From Roseiflexus sp. (lineage in GTDB: Bacteria; Chloroflexota; Chloroflexia; Chloroflexales; Roseiflexaceae), in NCBI GenBank assembly GCA_025062325.1, contig JANXAL010000023.1, positions 1 to 64,000 of the forward strand: a stretch of 64,000 nt of DNA, written 5' to 3'. The notes beneath the pieces were generated by a model, which saw only the letters and a list, made by a program, of their open reading frames with translations, did not search any database and was not told the DNA's origin. This document shows positions 34,648 through 43,698 of this stretch, in pieces. The translations under genes were made by a program, and so were the position numbers. How positions within the stretch are numbered: position 1 is the first letter of the stretch; every line of letters starts with the position of its first letter.

Positions 34648-35784
34648 CTATGAGAAGGCGCTATTGAGGATCGTCACGTCGCGGGGATGGCGCAGGATGG
34701 AACGCTCCCCTGCGCGATCCAGGTCGCCGGTGCAGCGGATGATCTGGCGTCGCTCGTATGCATCGAGCGCTCGCCGATAGTCTTCCCCTGCAAGATCGCA
34801 TTCCACGGAGTGGAATGCGCCGTCGATCAGCCCGCCAATCGTTACCCGTCCGCGAAGATCGTCGATAGGTTCCAGACGAACAACAAACCCCTGCACGACG
34901 ACATCCTCACGCGGCGTCGTCTCGCGGAGCGTGCGACCTGTATCTCGCAAGAATGGAACCACACCAGCAGGGATCTCGACTGCCGAGACAGTATCGACTG
35001 GCGCCGGGCGCAGCGGCGACCAGGCGACATCGAAACGGATCCGATCCGCCTGACTGCCCTCGTACAGCCCAACGAGCGCATCGCACAGTTCGGCGCTGAG
35101 GCCGCCGGGCGCCACTTCGAGCAGCGGCTCAATCGTCCCGCTGTGTACCGCGCGGTTGGCTGCATCGCGCAGGGTGTGGAGCGCCTGAATGAGCAGGAGC
35201 GTGACCCGGCGGGCGAATGGCGTCTTCCGTGACCCGGAACGGACCTGCGGCTGCACATCCGATGCAATCGGCGTATACACGGCGACAGTAAAACTGCTGT
35301 GTCCAATGCCAATGCGCGCCTGTTGCGCGTAGTGCAGCGCAGCTTCCGGCACGCGATCGCCGTACACAGGGCGCGGTTGCACAGCGCTGCACGCAGCAGC
35401 AAGCAGGAGGCGCTGTACGCTCGCAACAAATTGCGCCCCGCCGTGCAGTGAGATCGTTCCGCCGGATAGCGCCTCTCCCTCAGCGGAAATGCGAGTCACA
35501 TCACACGCAACGTTCTGAATATCAACCAGGATGTCGTGTTGCGACCGCTGCTCGACTGCTTCGAGCGTCTGCAGCGCCTCGGCGATGCGTGCAGCATAGT
35601 CGCGGTATGCACTGTTCAACGGCAGCAGAATCTCAAAAGTTTCACCATCGCTCTTGCGTTGCCAGATCGCATACTGACCCTGGTGATGCTCACGTTCGCG
35701 CCAGTGCCGCGCGCGCAGATAGGCAACCACGTCGTGTGGACGGACAGCGCGCAAAGTTGTGCTGTCGTGGATGGTTGCTTTCAC
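34648..35784 (-). CDS. Hypothetical protein co-encoded with a DUF4365 protein
   Basis: 378 residues, soluble, no recognised domain. The N-terminus (VRPHDVVAYLRARHWREREH, QYAIWQRKSDGETFEILLPL) is charged and looks like a DNA- or nucleotide-handling module; the middle part contains RRVTLLLIQALHTLRDAANR; the C-terminus has VVQGFVVRLEPIDDLRGRVT, an OB-like beta region. Its ATG overlaps the stop of the DUF4365 gene by 4 nt, so the two are translated together. It may be the effector or regulator of a two-gene system. Function is not known. Confidence 0.7.
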   Translation of the reverse strand: MKATIHDSTTLRAVRPHDVVAYLRARHWREREHHQGQYAIWQRKSDGETFEILLPLNSAYRDYAARIAEALQTLEAVEQRSQHDILVDIQNVACDVTRISAEGEALSGGTISLHGGAQFVASVQRLLLAAACSAVQPRPVYGDRVPEAALHYAQQARIGIGHSSFTVAVYTPIASDVQPQVRSGSRKTPFARRVTLLLIQALHTLRDAANRAVHSGTIEPLLEVAPGGLSAELCDALVGLYEGSQADRIRFDVAWSPLRPAPVDTVSAVEIPAGVVPFLRDTGRTLRETTPREDVVVQGFVVRLEPIDDLRGRVTIGGLIDGAFHSVECDLAGEDYRRALDAYERRQIIRCTGDLDRAGERSILRHPRDVTILNSAFS

Positions 35785-36281
35785 GGTCGCTGACCTTTCC
35801 CAATCATGTCCATGATACGCTTGAGTTCGTCCACGGTAAACTGCTGCCGCCGAGGAATCTGTACGGTCACTGACGCCTGTGATGCTGGTCGCGCCGGGAA
35901 GTCGCGGAGCGACAGAAAATAGCCGCAGCGCTGCAGAATCATCCGCTCTTCGTTTTGATCAAGCCACTGGTTCACATGCTCGGGAACGCAAACGACGATG
36001 AGCATCCGCGGCACCAGCACATCATCGCCGCGCAGATCGTCGTAGTTCTTCCTTTTGAGCGTGAAACGCATTGGATCGGATTGCCAGATGGGCTCGGCGG
36101 TGCATTTGAGTTGCACCTCCAGCCGCGGCGAGCGGATCGTGCCCCTGCCGCCGCGCATCGCAATCCCCAAATCGACGCTGTCGTCATCGACTTCAGGCTG
36201 GTAAACAGCATACCCGGCGACGCTCACAACGGCGCGCACCCAGGCGATGCTGAATTGCTCTTTTTGTCGTGACAGGTCCAT
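35781..36281 (-). CDS. DUF4365 protein with PD-(D/E)XK-like nuclease pattern
   Basis: 166 residues. EQFSIAWVRAVVSVAGYAVY, VDDDSVDLGI and RLEVQLKCT are typical of DUF4365; the Asp37 ... Glu55-x-Gln57-x-Lys59 spacing resembles the active site of PD-(D/E)XK nucleases. DUF4365 proteins are often found in defence or toxin neighbourhoods. A TATAAT on the minus strand (36330-36325) may be its -10. AAGAG lies before the ATG. Nuclease activity is an inference. Confidence 0.75.
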   Translation of the reverse strand: MDLSRQKEQFSIAWVRAVVSVAGYAVYQPEVDDDSVDLGIAMRGGRGTIRSPRLEVQLKCTAEPIWQSDPMRFTLKRKNYDDLRGDDVLVPRMLIVVCVPEHVNQWLDQNEERMILQRCGYFLSLRDFPARPASQASVTVQIPRRQQFTVDELKRIMDMIGKGQRP

Positions 36282-36330
36282 TATAATCTCTTATCAGGCA
36301 TCTGTCATTAGAACCTGTGTTCTCATTATA

Positions 36331-37275
36331 ATGCTTCTTGCAGATTATTACATTACTCTCCTGGTTCCTTCACTTATTGGCCTGGTCGAGGCGGTTATCC
36401 TGATACTTCTCAGGCGAGGCGAATTCTAACCCTCGCTTGGCGCTGCACTCCTTATGAATATCGCGTCCAATGCGCTGGAGGTTGCACTGAAACTGGTGTT
36501 CGACTTCAATTTTCTTGCGGGAGTTGCGCCGTTCATCGTCGCTTATCTCTTGGGCGTTGTTATTGAGTATGGCGTTCTGACACTCTTCAGGAGAGACGCT
36601 ATCCGGCAGAGTCTGGTTGCAACGATGACTCGCTTCCCCTGCTACCATCTCTCGTGCTGCCGCTTTTCTGGGATTCGCCTATGGCGTCTCCGATACAAGC
36701 GCTGCACTGCTGGTCGCGCAGACGATCATATCCGCCGCACCCGACGCTGGTCTACGCGGCCCGCGCTATAACGATCTGGTGTTTAGGTTCCAGTCGATGA
36801 TATGCCTGTTGATGGATCGCCTGGACAGCCCCGGAGGAGTTGCGCCGGGCATATTTGTCGCGTTTGGGTCCGTCAGCCCGGTCCTGTCGTCTAGGTTCTG
36901 GAGACAGGGATTAGCGCGGTCATCAGTTCTGTCAGGCAGGCGACGCTTATGCCTGCCCTGGCGACTGGGATCGGGAAAATGGTCGGCGCTTCGCCGCCAG
37001 TGCGGCGGGATGGCGGCTCCTTGCACTGGCGAGCGCGGCGCCAGCGCTGCTGCTGAGCGACTATCTGCTTCAGCGCGGCGGGGCTGCAGTCGTCTACTAC
37101 TCTCCCAAGAAGGGCGATAGGACAGTTGTTTCCCCAACCTCTGGCGCTGGCGGCGACGTCATCGGGAGCGGAGGTTGCCCTCGGCAGGCTGCCGTTCATG
37201 CTCATTCCCGGCGATGGTTTCAGCGCTATGCCGTTGATTGCGGCGCTGCTGCTGTCGGGAGCGCGCCACTACCTG
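36331..37275 (+). pseudogene. Decayed polytopic membrane-protein gene
   Basis: Hydrophobic protein pieces follow one another in the same direction but in different frames: MLLADYYITLLVPSLIGLVE (36331), LVFDFNFLAGVAPFIVAYLL and VVIEYGVLTLFRR (36454), AAAFLGFAYGVSDTSAALLV (about 36657), FAASAAGWRLLALASAAPAL (about 36980) and LPFMLIPGDGFSAMPLIAAL (about 37190). Stops and frame changes separate them. The original was a membrane protein of about 300 residues; the family is not recognised. The pieces lie next to the DUF4365 operon. Confidence 0.65.
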
Positions 37276-37296
37276 AAACCTTCCACTTTCCCACCT

Positions 37297-38115
37297 TCAA
37301 CGTCCCACGTCCGCCCGATACGGAATCGCCCCCGGTCCGATGCCCTCAACGCTACGCGCGGCGATACAGGCGGCGAAATGCGCCGCCTCAAGCGGATCGC
37401 CGGTTTCGTCCAGGCGCACGAGGAGCGCTGCCGCAAACACGTCGCCAGCGCCAGTCGGGTCGCGTTCGATAGCCGGGCAGGCGTCAATGTGGTATGGACG
37501 ACCTTTGATGAAGAGGGTCGCCCCGGCAGCACCGCGGGTCAGTGCGACGAGTGAGCAATGGCGTGCATAGGTGCGCGCCTGCTCTTCGTCGAACTGCAGA
37601 TCTTCGATGCTCATAACCAGCACATCAATCCGTTCCAGCACAAGCGGCGATGGATTCCAGGGCCGGTAGGCGATCGGTGCGGGGAGCGGCCCGCGCCAGG
37701 CGCGCATCATACCCTGCGGCGTCATGCCAAGGAGCGCGCGGGGGAAGGCATCTACCAGATATTCGGGCGTTTCCGCCAGGACCGGCGCCAGGTGCACAAT
37801 GCGCGCTGTGCGCCAGGCCAGAGGTACATCATCGAGCGTCAGGACTCCTGAGTCGGCGTGGAGGATCTGCACCCGTCCCTGAGGTGTGTAGCGATTCTCG
37901 AAGATTGGCGCGTCGATAGTTGGAACGAACGCTACTGCGATCTCGGCAGACCAGTCGGCTGGAATGGCAGCGCGCGCCGACACGATCCCCACACGGCGTC
38001 CTAATCGGCGGGCTGTCAGAGCGGCGTAGAGCGCCGTCCCTCCTGGCGCATACGAGCCATCGGGCGCCAGATCATGGGTCATATGACCGATCAAGAGATA
38101 GTCAGGGATCGTCAT
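37297..38115 (-). CDS. PfkB-family carbohydrate or nucleoside kinase
   Basis: 272 residues. The N-terminal substrate motif YAPGGTALYAALTARRLG and the C-terminal signature DPTGAGDVFAAALLVRL, with the catalytic Asp, define the ribokinase/PfkB family, which phosphorylates sugars or nucleosides with ATP. The length is slightly short (usual 300-320), mainly through a trimmed lid. The substrate is unknown. The gene starts at 38115, within the T-run of the jag terminator. Confidence 0.85.
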   Translation of the reverse strand: MTIPDYLLIGHMTHDLAPDGSYAPGGTALYAALTARRLGRRVGIVSARAAIPADWSAEIAVAFVPTIDAPIFENRYTPQGRVQILHADSGVLTLDDVPLAWRTARIVHLAPVLAETPEYLVDAFPRALLGMTPQGMMRAWRGPLPAPIAYRPWNPSPLVLERIDVLVMSIEDLQFDEEQARTYARHCSLVALTRGAAGATLFIKGRPYHIDACPAIERDPTGAGDVFAAALLVRLDETGDPLEAAHFAACIAARSVEGIGPGAIPYRADVGR

Positions 38116-38161
38116 AATTAAAAAAAGAGCGACCCAATCGGCGCACTGCCAACTGTCGCTC
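38115..38161 (-). terminator. Terminator of the rpmH-jag operon
   Basis: Minus strand: GAGCGAC arm (38161-38155), 21-nt loop, GTCGCTC arm (38133-38127), then a run of seven T. It lies 24 nt after the jag stop. Confidence 0.7.
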
Positions 38162-38184
38162 CCTCTGCTACCGTTGGACCAACG

Positions 38185-38871
38185 TCACGACCGTTTTGCC
38201 GGATAGATCACAACCTTCCGGTTCTCGCCCTCGCCGCTGCTTTCGGTATACACGGTCGGGTCGGATCGCAGCGCCAGATGCACAATGCGTCGTTCGTAAG
38301 CGGCCATTGGCTCCAGCATCAACGGGCGTCCGCTCTGGCGCACCCGTTCCGCCATCCGGCGCGCCAGCCCTTCAAGCGACTCCTGGCGACGCTGGCGATA
38401 ATTCCCGACATCAACGACAATCTGAGGCCATTTTTGCACCCGGCGACTCACCAGCAGGTTGACCATGAACTGGAGCGAACGCAGCGTTTCGCCGCGCCGC
38501 CCAATGAGGAGGCTCATCGCCTCTTCATCGGCGCCTTCGACGTGTAGGGTGATGGTTTCCTCCGGTTCACCGCGCTGATTGGGTACGGAGCTGACTACCG
38601 CAGTGACATAGGCGTGGATATCCATCCGTTCGAGGATATCCTCCAGAATCTGGCGCGCAATCTGTTCGATGGAACCGGTTGTCGCTGCACGCGGCGCCGG
38701 GGTTTCATCTGCTTCATCTTCAACGACGGTAACACGTACCAGCGCTTCATCGCCATTGCCGCCCGGTTCGAGCACCTCAATGGCCACCTCATCGCGATCT
38801 TTTCCAAGCTGCGCAAGAGCAAGACGAATTGCTTCCGCTACTGTGCGTGCACTGATTTCAATGCTTTTCAT
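38185..38871 (-). CDS. jag: RNA-binding protein Jag/KhpB
   Basis: 228 residues with the full Jag layout: Jag-N domain (about 1-50), a linker, a KH domain with LLIGRRGETLRSLQFMV and an R3H domain with AAYERRIVHLAL. It binds RNA and, with KhpA, tunes cell-envelope gene expression in Gram-positive models. It sits downstream of yidC in the conserved rpmH-rnpA-yidC-jag order. Confidence 0.95.
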   Translation of the reverse strand: MKSIEISARTVAEAIRLALAQLGKDRDEVAIEVLEPGGNGDEALVRVTVVEDEADETPAPRAATTGSIEQIARQILEDILERMDIHAYVTAVVSSVPNQRGEPEETITLHVEGADEEAMSLLIGRRGETLRSLQFMVNLLVSRRVQKWPQIVVDVGNYRQRRQESLEGLARRMAERVRQSGRPLMLEPMAAYERRIVHLALRSDPTVYTESSGEGENRKVVIYPAKRS

Positions 38872-38947
38872 GGAGCCCTCAGTTCGTATGGGATCCGCGC
38901 GCCGATGCGCTCTGACAGAAGTTGCGACGACGACTGCAACATTTTAC

Positions 38948-39973
38948 CTATTTGCGCGCCTTCCTGCGTCGCGGATTCATCTGTGACGCCACACGCCGCG
39001 CTTCCGCCGGAGTGGCGGCGCTTTCAACTGGCGCGGCGCTTTCTGCTGATTGCGACTGTGACTCAACCGGCTCGCTGCGCGACTCAGTCAGCGGCCGGAG
39101 CACGTCCCAAAAATCCACCTTACGTGATGGTTCCCCAGAAGAAGCGGCGTTTCCACCGCTGACAGCCGATGGCGCCGACGATGCAGGCGATGGCGTGACG
39201 GGCGGAAAAAGTCCGCCGTCGGTCGGCAGGAACTTGAGATAATTTGCCAGCGACCCCCATCCAGAGAAGATATACTGCTGAATGATCGACAGAATGCTGC
39301 CGACTACCCAATAGAGCACAGCGCCGCTTGGGAAGATGAAACCAATATAGCCGAACACAATCGGCAGGATCAGCATCGACTGCATCATCGCTTTCTGCTG
39401 CGGATCCTGCACGCGCGGCGTTGCCATCAGTTGCACGATCAACTGAAAGATCACCGAGAGGATGGGCAGGATGTAGTATGGGTCAGTCTTCCCCAGGTCC
39501 GGCAGCCAGAGGAAGCTGCCTGCCAGTTGCGGTTGCCCGAGCGTTGCCGTCGCAGTGCTGAGCGGAACACCCTGCTCACTCAGGACGCGCAGCATAGCGC
39601 TGCCCGCGTGCTCGGCGGGTGACACGCGCGTTAGATTGATCACTGCCTGATAGACGCCGAGGAAGATTGGGAGTTGCAAGAGCATCGGCAGACATCCGCC
39701 GACTGGATTGACTTTATACTCGCGGTAGAGACGCATCGTCTCTTCCTGGAGCTTCTGCGGGTCCTTGCCATACTTGCGCTGCAGTTCCTTCATGTGTGGC
39801 TGAAGTTCCTGCATCTTGCGCGACGACTGGAGCGATTTGATCGTTAGCGGCAGAATAAACACGCGCGCGACAATCGTGAAGAGAATGATGGCAAGACCGG
39901 CGCTGCCTGTCCACGTATAGAACGTCAACAGCACTCGCTCGAGAAGCTCTACAAACGCAAGCCAGATAGGCAT
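38948..39973 (-). CDS. yidC: Membrane protein insertase YidC/Oxa1
   Basis: 341 residues. About five transmembrane helices; the first (AIILFTIVARVFILPLTI) carries the conserved groove Arg. The cytoplasmic hairpin KMQELQPHMKELQRKYGKDP and KVNPVGGCLPMLLQLPIFLG are classic YidC stretches. The C-terminus is basic (NPRRRKARK), as in insertases that bind ribosomes. It inserts membrane proteins with or without SecYEG. There is no lipoprotein signal. The promoter at 40016-40044 suggests independent transcription in addition to the rpmH operon. Confidence 0.96.
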   Translation of the reverse strand: MPIWLAFVELLERVLLTFYTWTGSAGLAIILFTIVARVFILPLTIKSLQSSRKMQELQPHMKELQRKYGKDPQKLQEETMRLYREYKVNPVGGCLPMLLQLPIFLGVYQAVINLTRVSPAEHAGSAMLRVLSEQGVPLSTATATLGQPQLAGSFLWLPDLGKTDPYYILPILSVIFQLIVQLMATPRVQDPQQKAMMQSMLILPIVFGYIGFIFPSGAVLYWVVGSILSIIQQYIFSGWGSLANYLKFLPTDGGLFPPVTPSPASSAPSAVSGGNAASSGEPSRKVDFWDVLRPLTESRSEPVESQSQSAESAAPVESAATPAEARRVASQMNPRRRKARK

Positions 39974-40015
39974 GATGGTACACCCTTATCCCACACAATT
40001 GCATCTAGCGTGTGT

Positions 40016-40044
40016 ATTCTAGCGCATTTTTGGTTGTCTGTCAG
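40016..40044 (-). promoter_or_regulatory. Promoter upstream of yidC
   Basis: Minus strand CTGACA (40044-40039), 17 bp, TAGAAT (40021-40016), about 45 bp before the start codon. Confidence 0.6.
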
Positions 40045-40246
40045 GTCTGCTATCCAAGGGACATGACGTGGACGCAGCCGTTGACTCTTCCGCTGTAGGC
40101 GTGGACGACTCGTTCGCACGAGACATGCCCTGGATAGGCTAAGACGCCAGGCGCAGGCATTTGTCGGACCGCTCCTCCGCCTAGTGTTCGAGAGCGACAG
40201 GCGCAACCTAGAGCAAGGGGATTGCCTTATCGGCACGGACAACAAG

Positions 40247-40615
40247 CTATCGTTCGCCGGACGACCCGCTCACCGACGCCTGCACCAGACCCGCGCGCTT
40301 CAACAGTTGCTCGACCAGCGCCTGAAGTTGGGGAAACGCAATCTCTGCTAGCGCTGGCGAGCGTGCGATGAAGACCATGTCCCAACCTGGCACAATCTGA
40401 GGATACAGGAGGCGCACCGCTTCGCGCACTCGGCGTCGAATACGATTGCGCACAGTAGCTTTGCCCAGCCGTTTAGCGACGATAAAACCACAGCGCGAGA
40501 TCCGGCGTCGGTTGGGGGCGGCGTTAAGCATCAGCATTCCCGCGTCCCAGGCTCGACCATCGCGGCGCACTCGCTGATACTGATCAGGTGTGCGAAGGCG
40601 GTAGGCGCGTTTCAT
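40247..40615 (-). CDS. rnpA: Ribonuclease P protein component
   Basis: 122 residues. The RNR-type motif RNRIRRRVREAVRLL and the earlier FIVAKRLGKATVRN are diagnostic. It assists the RNase P RNA in 5'-end maturation of tRNAs. ATG 40615 (start MKRAYRLRTPDQY) fits the family; a longer frame would overlap rpmH. It lies 64 bp after rpmH. Confidence 0.95.
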   Translation of the reverse strand: MKRAYRLRTPDQYQRVRRDGRAWDAGMLMLNAAPNRRRISRCGFIVAKRLGKATVRNRIRRRVREAVRLLYPQIVPGWDMVFIARSPALAEIAFPQLQALVEQLLKRAGLVQASVSGSSGER

Positions 40616-40679
40616 CGCAGGCTGTGGGCGAGTAATACGGAGGGTCGGGGTTCTGCCCGGCGCCCACAGATTGGCAGGA

Positions 40680-40853
40680 CTACCGATGCCCGCGACGGAT
40701 CTGACGACGCTCGTCACTGACGGTCAGGCGATAGCGCCCCTGCAACCGCCGACGGCGCAACACTGCACGACCATCTTTGGTTGCCATGCGTGCCATAAAT
40801 CCATGCTTGCGGCGGCGCGGAATTCGTTTGGGTTGCCACGTTCGCTTGGGCAT
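40680..40853 (-). CDS. rpmH: Ribosomal protein bL34
   Basis: 57 residues: [20 protein letters not shown], then [20 protein letters not shown]. The core is fully conserved; the protein is about ten residues longer than the usual 44-47 because of a C-terminal tail ending RRQIRRGHR. It is part of the large ribosomal subunit and heads the rpmH-rnpA-yidC-jag cluster. Confidence 0.96.
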   Translation of the reverse strand: MPKRTWQPKRIPRRRKHGFMARMATKDGRAVLRRRRLQGRYRLTVSDERRQIRRGHR

Positions 40854-40995
40854 TGGTGCAAACCTCGCAACTTAACATAACAAATGCTAGGCTTTCTTGA
40901 ACTGCTTGCGTTTTAGCGCTCTCAGAAAGACCACTGCAGATCCAGAATGCGGCGCAACATTAACTGGCGCGGCATCGCCGCGCCTGTTCCGGCGC

Positions 40996-41025
40996 ATTAT
41001 ATCTGGTCTGAAAACGATGTGTCAA
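40996..41025 (-). promoter_or_regulatory. Consensus promoter of the rpmH operon
   Basis: Minus strand TTGACA (41025-41020), 18 bp, TATAAT (41001-40996). Perfect hexamers; leader about 135 nt. Confidence 0.85.
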
Positions 41026-41055
41026 GAATCGAACAGCATCGCTCCACTGCGAAGA

Positions 41056-41136
41056 TGCAAACGCACAAAGCCTCACAATCAATGCAACGCGCCTTTGCGT
41101 CTTCGCGTCTTTGCGTTGGCTTTTCTGAGAAGTCCT
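41056..41136. repeat. GACGC hairpin repeat, copy 1
   Basis: GCGCCTTTGCGTCTTCGCGT and TTTGCGTTGGCTTTTCTGAG are the reverse complement of the sequence blocks at 48043-48125 and 50031-50125. All three lie directly after or between genes. Confidence 0.6.
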
Positions 41137-42657
41137 TCAGTCGTCGTCCAGTTGCCGGAGCGTCCGGCGGATAGCTTCGCGCTGACGACGCAGGTTCCGG
41201 TCTTCCAGATCATCGTCATCATCCTCCTGTCGGCGGCGACGCTCGCTGCGACGTGGTCCGCCAAACTTTGACATCAGATCTTCGAGGGTGGCATTCCCGC
41301 TGAAGTCGTCATCGTCCGCTGAAGCATAGGCATCACTGAGCCGTTCACGCCGTGATAGGCGCTCTTCGCGCGATGCGCGTCCTTCGCCGCGCACCCGTTC
41401 TCCGCGCGGTCGTTCTTCACGCACCCGTTCCTCGCGCGGCGGCTCACGCGGCGTGTCCTCCAGTCGCATACTCAGACTGATCCGTTTGCTCTGCGGATCG
41501 ACATTGAGCACCCGCACCTGCACCTTATCACCGACCTTAACCGCGTCTTCAACGCGCGCCACGCGCGTATTCGACAACTCAGAAATGTGCACTAATCCGT
41601 CGCGTCCAACACCAATGTCAACGAATGCACCGAAAGGCGCCAACCCGCTGACTGTGCCCTCGAGAATCTGTCCCTTCTCCAGTTGCTGCAATTTCTGCAT
41701 ACGCTGCGCCCGCCGCAGGCTCAAGCTGATGCGCGCCCCCTCTGCATCGACTTCCAGAATTTTGAATGTGTAGGTCTGACCGACCTGAACAACGTCTTCC
41801 ACCTTTTCGACGCGCCCTTCCGCCAGTTCCGACACATGCACCAGGCCATCTTTGCCAACGCCAATATCAACAAAGACGCCAAAGGGCGCCAGTCCGGTCA
41901 CTGTCCCCTCGACATTATCGCCGACGCGCAGCGCAGCCAGTTTTTCATAATCCACCTCAGGCTTCTTCTTGCCGCGACTGCCGCGCGGTTCTGCGCTGCG
42001 ATCCTTGGTGCGCATCGTCAGGCTAATCCGCCGACCATCAGGTTCAACGCTTTTCACCCGCACCTTCACCGTGTCGCCGATCTTGACCAGATCACTCGGT
42101 GACTCAATTCGGGTGTCGCTCATCTCCGAAATATGCACCAGACCGTCGCGCCCAACCCCGATATCAACAAAGATGCCATACAACGCAATTGAGGTGACTC
42201 GCCCCTCCAGCTCCATGCCCGGCGTCAGATCCTTTACCCGTCGTGGGCGTCCGGCTGGCTCCCCGGCAGGCGCTTGATAACTTGCTGCTTCGGCAGTGCC
42301 GGCTGGTGGCGTCTCAGCAGCGGGCGTTTGGGCTTCCGGCGCGCTTCCGGCGCTGTCTGCCGGAAGCGCATGAGCAGCCGGTGTAGGGGCGTCTGCCGTA
42401 GCGCCAACTGCTGCAACTGCCGCTTCATCGGTCGTATGGGCGGGTTTAGCGCCATTTTCGCCGTTAGAAGATGCAACTGCGCCGCTTGCTTCCACCATCG
42501 CTCCCGCCTCAGCGCCGGACAGCGCTTCAGCCGCCGGGGGAGATTCTATCGACTGCTGCTGGATTTCCGCTTCCGCTACCGCCACGCCTTGTGGAGCTGG
42601 CGCCAGGTTGCCCAGCAGTTCATTCCGCTCTTCGACGGGACGCTCCTGATCGGTCAT
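41137..42657 (-). CDS. Three-S1-domain RNA-binding protein (ribosomal protein S1-like)
   Basis: 506 residues. An Ala/Glu/Pro-rich disordered region (1-145) is followed by three S1 domains (about 147-218, 245-315, 330-400), each with the F-V-D-I-G-V-G-(R/K)-D-G-L-V-H core, and a highly charged Arg/Glu then Asp-rich tail (LEDLMSKFGGPRRSERRRRQ). Domain 1 has YGIFVD, the others APFG(V/A)FVD. It probably binds mRNA during translation or decay, like bS1 of short type. ATG 42657 has AGGAGG 10 nt upstream. Confidence 0.85.
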   Translation of the reverse strand: MTDQERPVEERNELLGNLAPAPQGVAVAEAEIQQQSIESPPAAEALSGAEAGAMVEASGAVASSNGENGAKPAHTTDEAAVAAVGATADAPTPAAHALPADSAGSAPEAQTPAAETPPAGTAEAASYQAPAGEPAGRPRRVKDLTPGMELEGRVTSIALYGIFVDIGVGRDGLVHISEMSDTRIESPSDLVKIGDTVKVRVKSVEPDGRRISLTMRTKDRSAEPRGSRGKKKPEVDYEKLAALRVGDNVEGTVTGLAPFGVFVDIGVGKDGLVHVSELAEGRVEKVEDVVQVGQTYTFKILEVDAEGARISLSLRRAQRMQKLQQLEKGQILEGTVSGLAPFGAFVDIGVGRDGLVHISELSNTRVARVEDAVKVGDKVQVRVLNVDPQSKRISLSMRLEDTPREPPREERVREERPRGERVRGEGRASREERLSRRERLSDAYASADDDDFSGNATLEDLMSKFGGPRRSERRRRQEDDDDDLEDRNLRRQREAIRRTLRQLDDD

Positions 42658-42711
42658 GACCAACCGTCCTCCTGGTTTAGTTGCCTGTACTCTGTCTATT
42701 ACAGCCACACA

Positions 42712-43698
42712 CTAGCGTGTGCGGTCACGTAACTCTGCGCGCACCAGATCGGCGAGTCCGCGCTCCTGGACATCTTCAAGCCGGTAGTAGCTGCCCTTCA
42801 AGTGATACGCCAGTTGCCGCGCCAATCCGCGCTCGAAGATTGGATGTTCGGTATCAATCACCACCGCAGGTATCGATTGTGACGCGATAAAATCGGCCAG
42901 CGCGTAACTCTCTGCCTGTGGCGGCAGATCGCTCATCGACACATTCGCCTGACCGTCGGTGAGTACGACCAGCAGCGGCATGACCTCCGGGTCCTGACGG
43001 CGCGCGCGTTCCAGCACCTCATACCCCAGCAACAGACCGCGCGAGAGCGGCGTTTTACCGCCCGTCGGCATCTGCTGCAACCGGCGCTGCGCCAGTTCAA
43101 CGCTATTCGTCAACGGCAGCAGCAATGTCGCATAATCGCGCTGGAACGACACCAGCCCCACCCGGTCGCGGCGCTGATACGCATCACGCAAGAGCGACAG
43201 CACTGCCGCTTTGGTGGCGCGCATTCGCTCTTCCGCCGCCATGCTCCAACTGGCATCGACCACGAAGCAGACCGCGTTGCGTGTCTTACGCACCCGCACC
43301 TTCTGGCGCAGATCGCTGCGGCGGATAATGATTCGTCGCCCCAGTTGGTCGTCGCTGCACTCCATACGGCGACGACGCTGATGGGGCGCCGCTTGGCGCA
43401 GGGTGGCGTCCAGCGCCAGATCGGTGATCCGTTCTGCCGGACGACTGGTAATGTAACGCCCCTGTTTGCGGGTTGTGCGGGTGCGACTGCGTCTGCCCGG
43501 CGCCCGACGTTGCAGCCGGTCGCGCGCGCCTTCAATCTTGGGTGGGCGGAAGGTTGGGTCACTCATAAACGTTTTGCCGCCCTGCGTTTTGTCGCCGCCG
43601 GATGCTGCGCCCGTCTCGGTCGCCGCGTGCGCCGATGGCGGCAGCGCATCACTTGCATCGCGGTTGTGCCGTTCGCTCTCCGGTTGCCCGGCAGTCAC
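42712..43698 (-). CDS. Chelatase D-type subunit (VWA domain, no AAA part)
   Basis: 328 residues. A basic, disordered N-terminal half ([20 protein letters not shown]) precedes a VWA domain with [21 protein letters not shown] and VLTDGQAN. It matches the C-terminal half of magnesium-chelatase subunit D; the N-terminal AAA-like domain of BchD/ChlD is missing. It acts with the I-subunit ATPase as a motor for inserting Mg or Co into a tetrapyrrole. The GTG start overlaps the stop of the I gene by 4 nt. Confidence 0.85.
   Translation of the reverse strand: MTAGQPESERHNRDASDALPPSAHAATETGAASGGDKTQGGKTFMSDPTFRPPKIEGARDRLQRRAPGRRSRTRTTRKQGRYITSRPAERITDLALDATLRQAAPHQRRRRMECSDDQLGRRIIIRRSDLRQKVRVRKTRNAVCFVVDASWSMAAEERMRATKAAVLSLLRDAYQRRDRVGLVSFQRDYATLLLPLTNSVELAQRRLQQMPTGGKTPLSRGLLLGYEVLERARRQDPEVMPLLVVLTDGQANVSMSDLPPQAESYALADFIASQSIPAVVIDTEHPIFERGLARQLAYHLKGSYYRLEDVQERGLADLVRAELRDRTR

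Noticed and set aside
39974-40246. yidD between yidC and rnpA
   Set aside because: Translation of this stretch shows none of the YidD cysteine/CRFxPTCS-type motifs, and the frame is interrupted.
40854-41136. Replication origin next to rpmH
   Set aside because: No cluster of TTATCCACA-like DnaA boxes and no dnaA gene; only isolated near-matches elsewhere.
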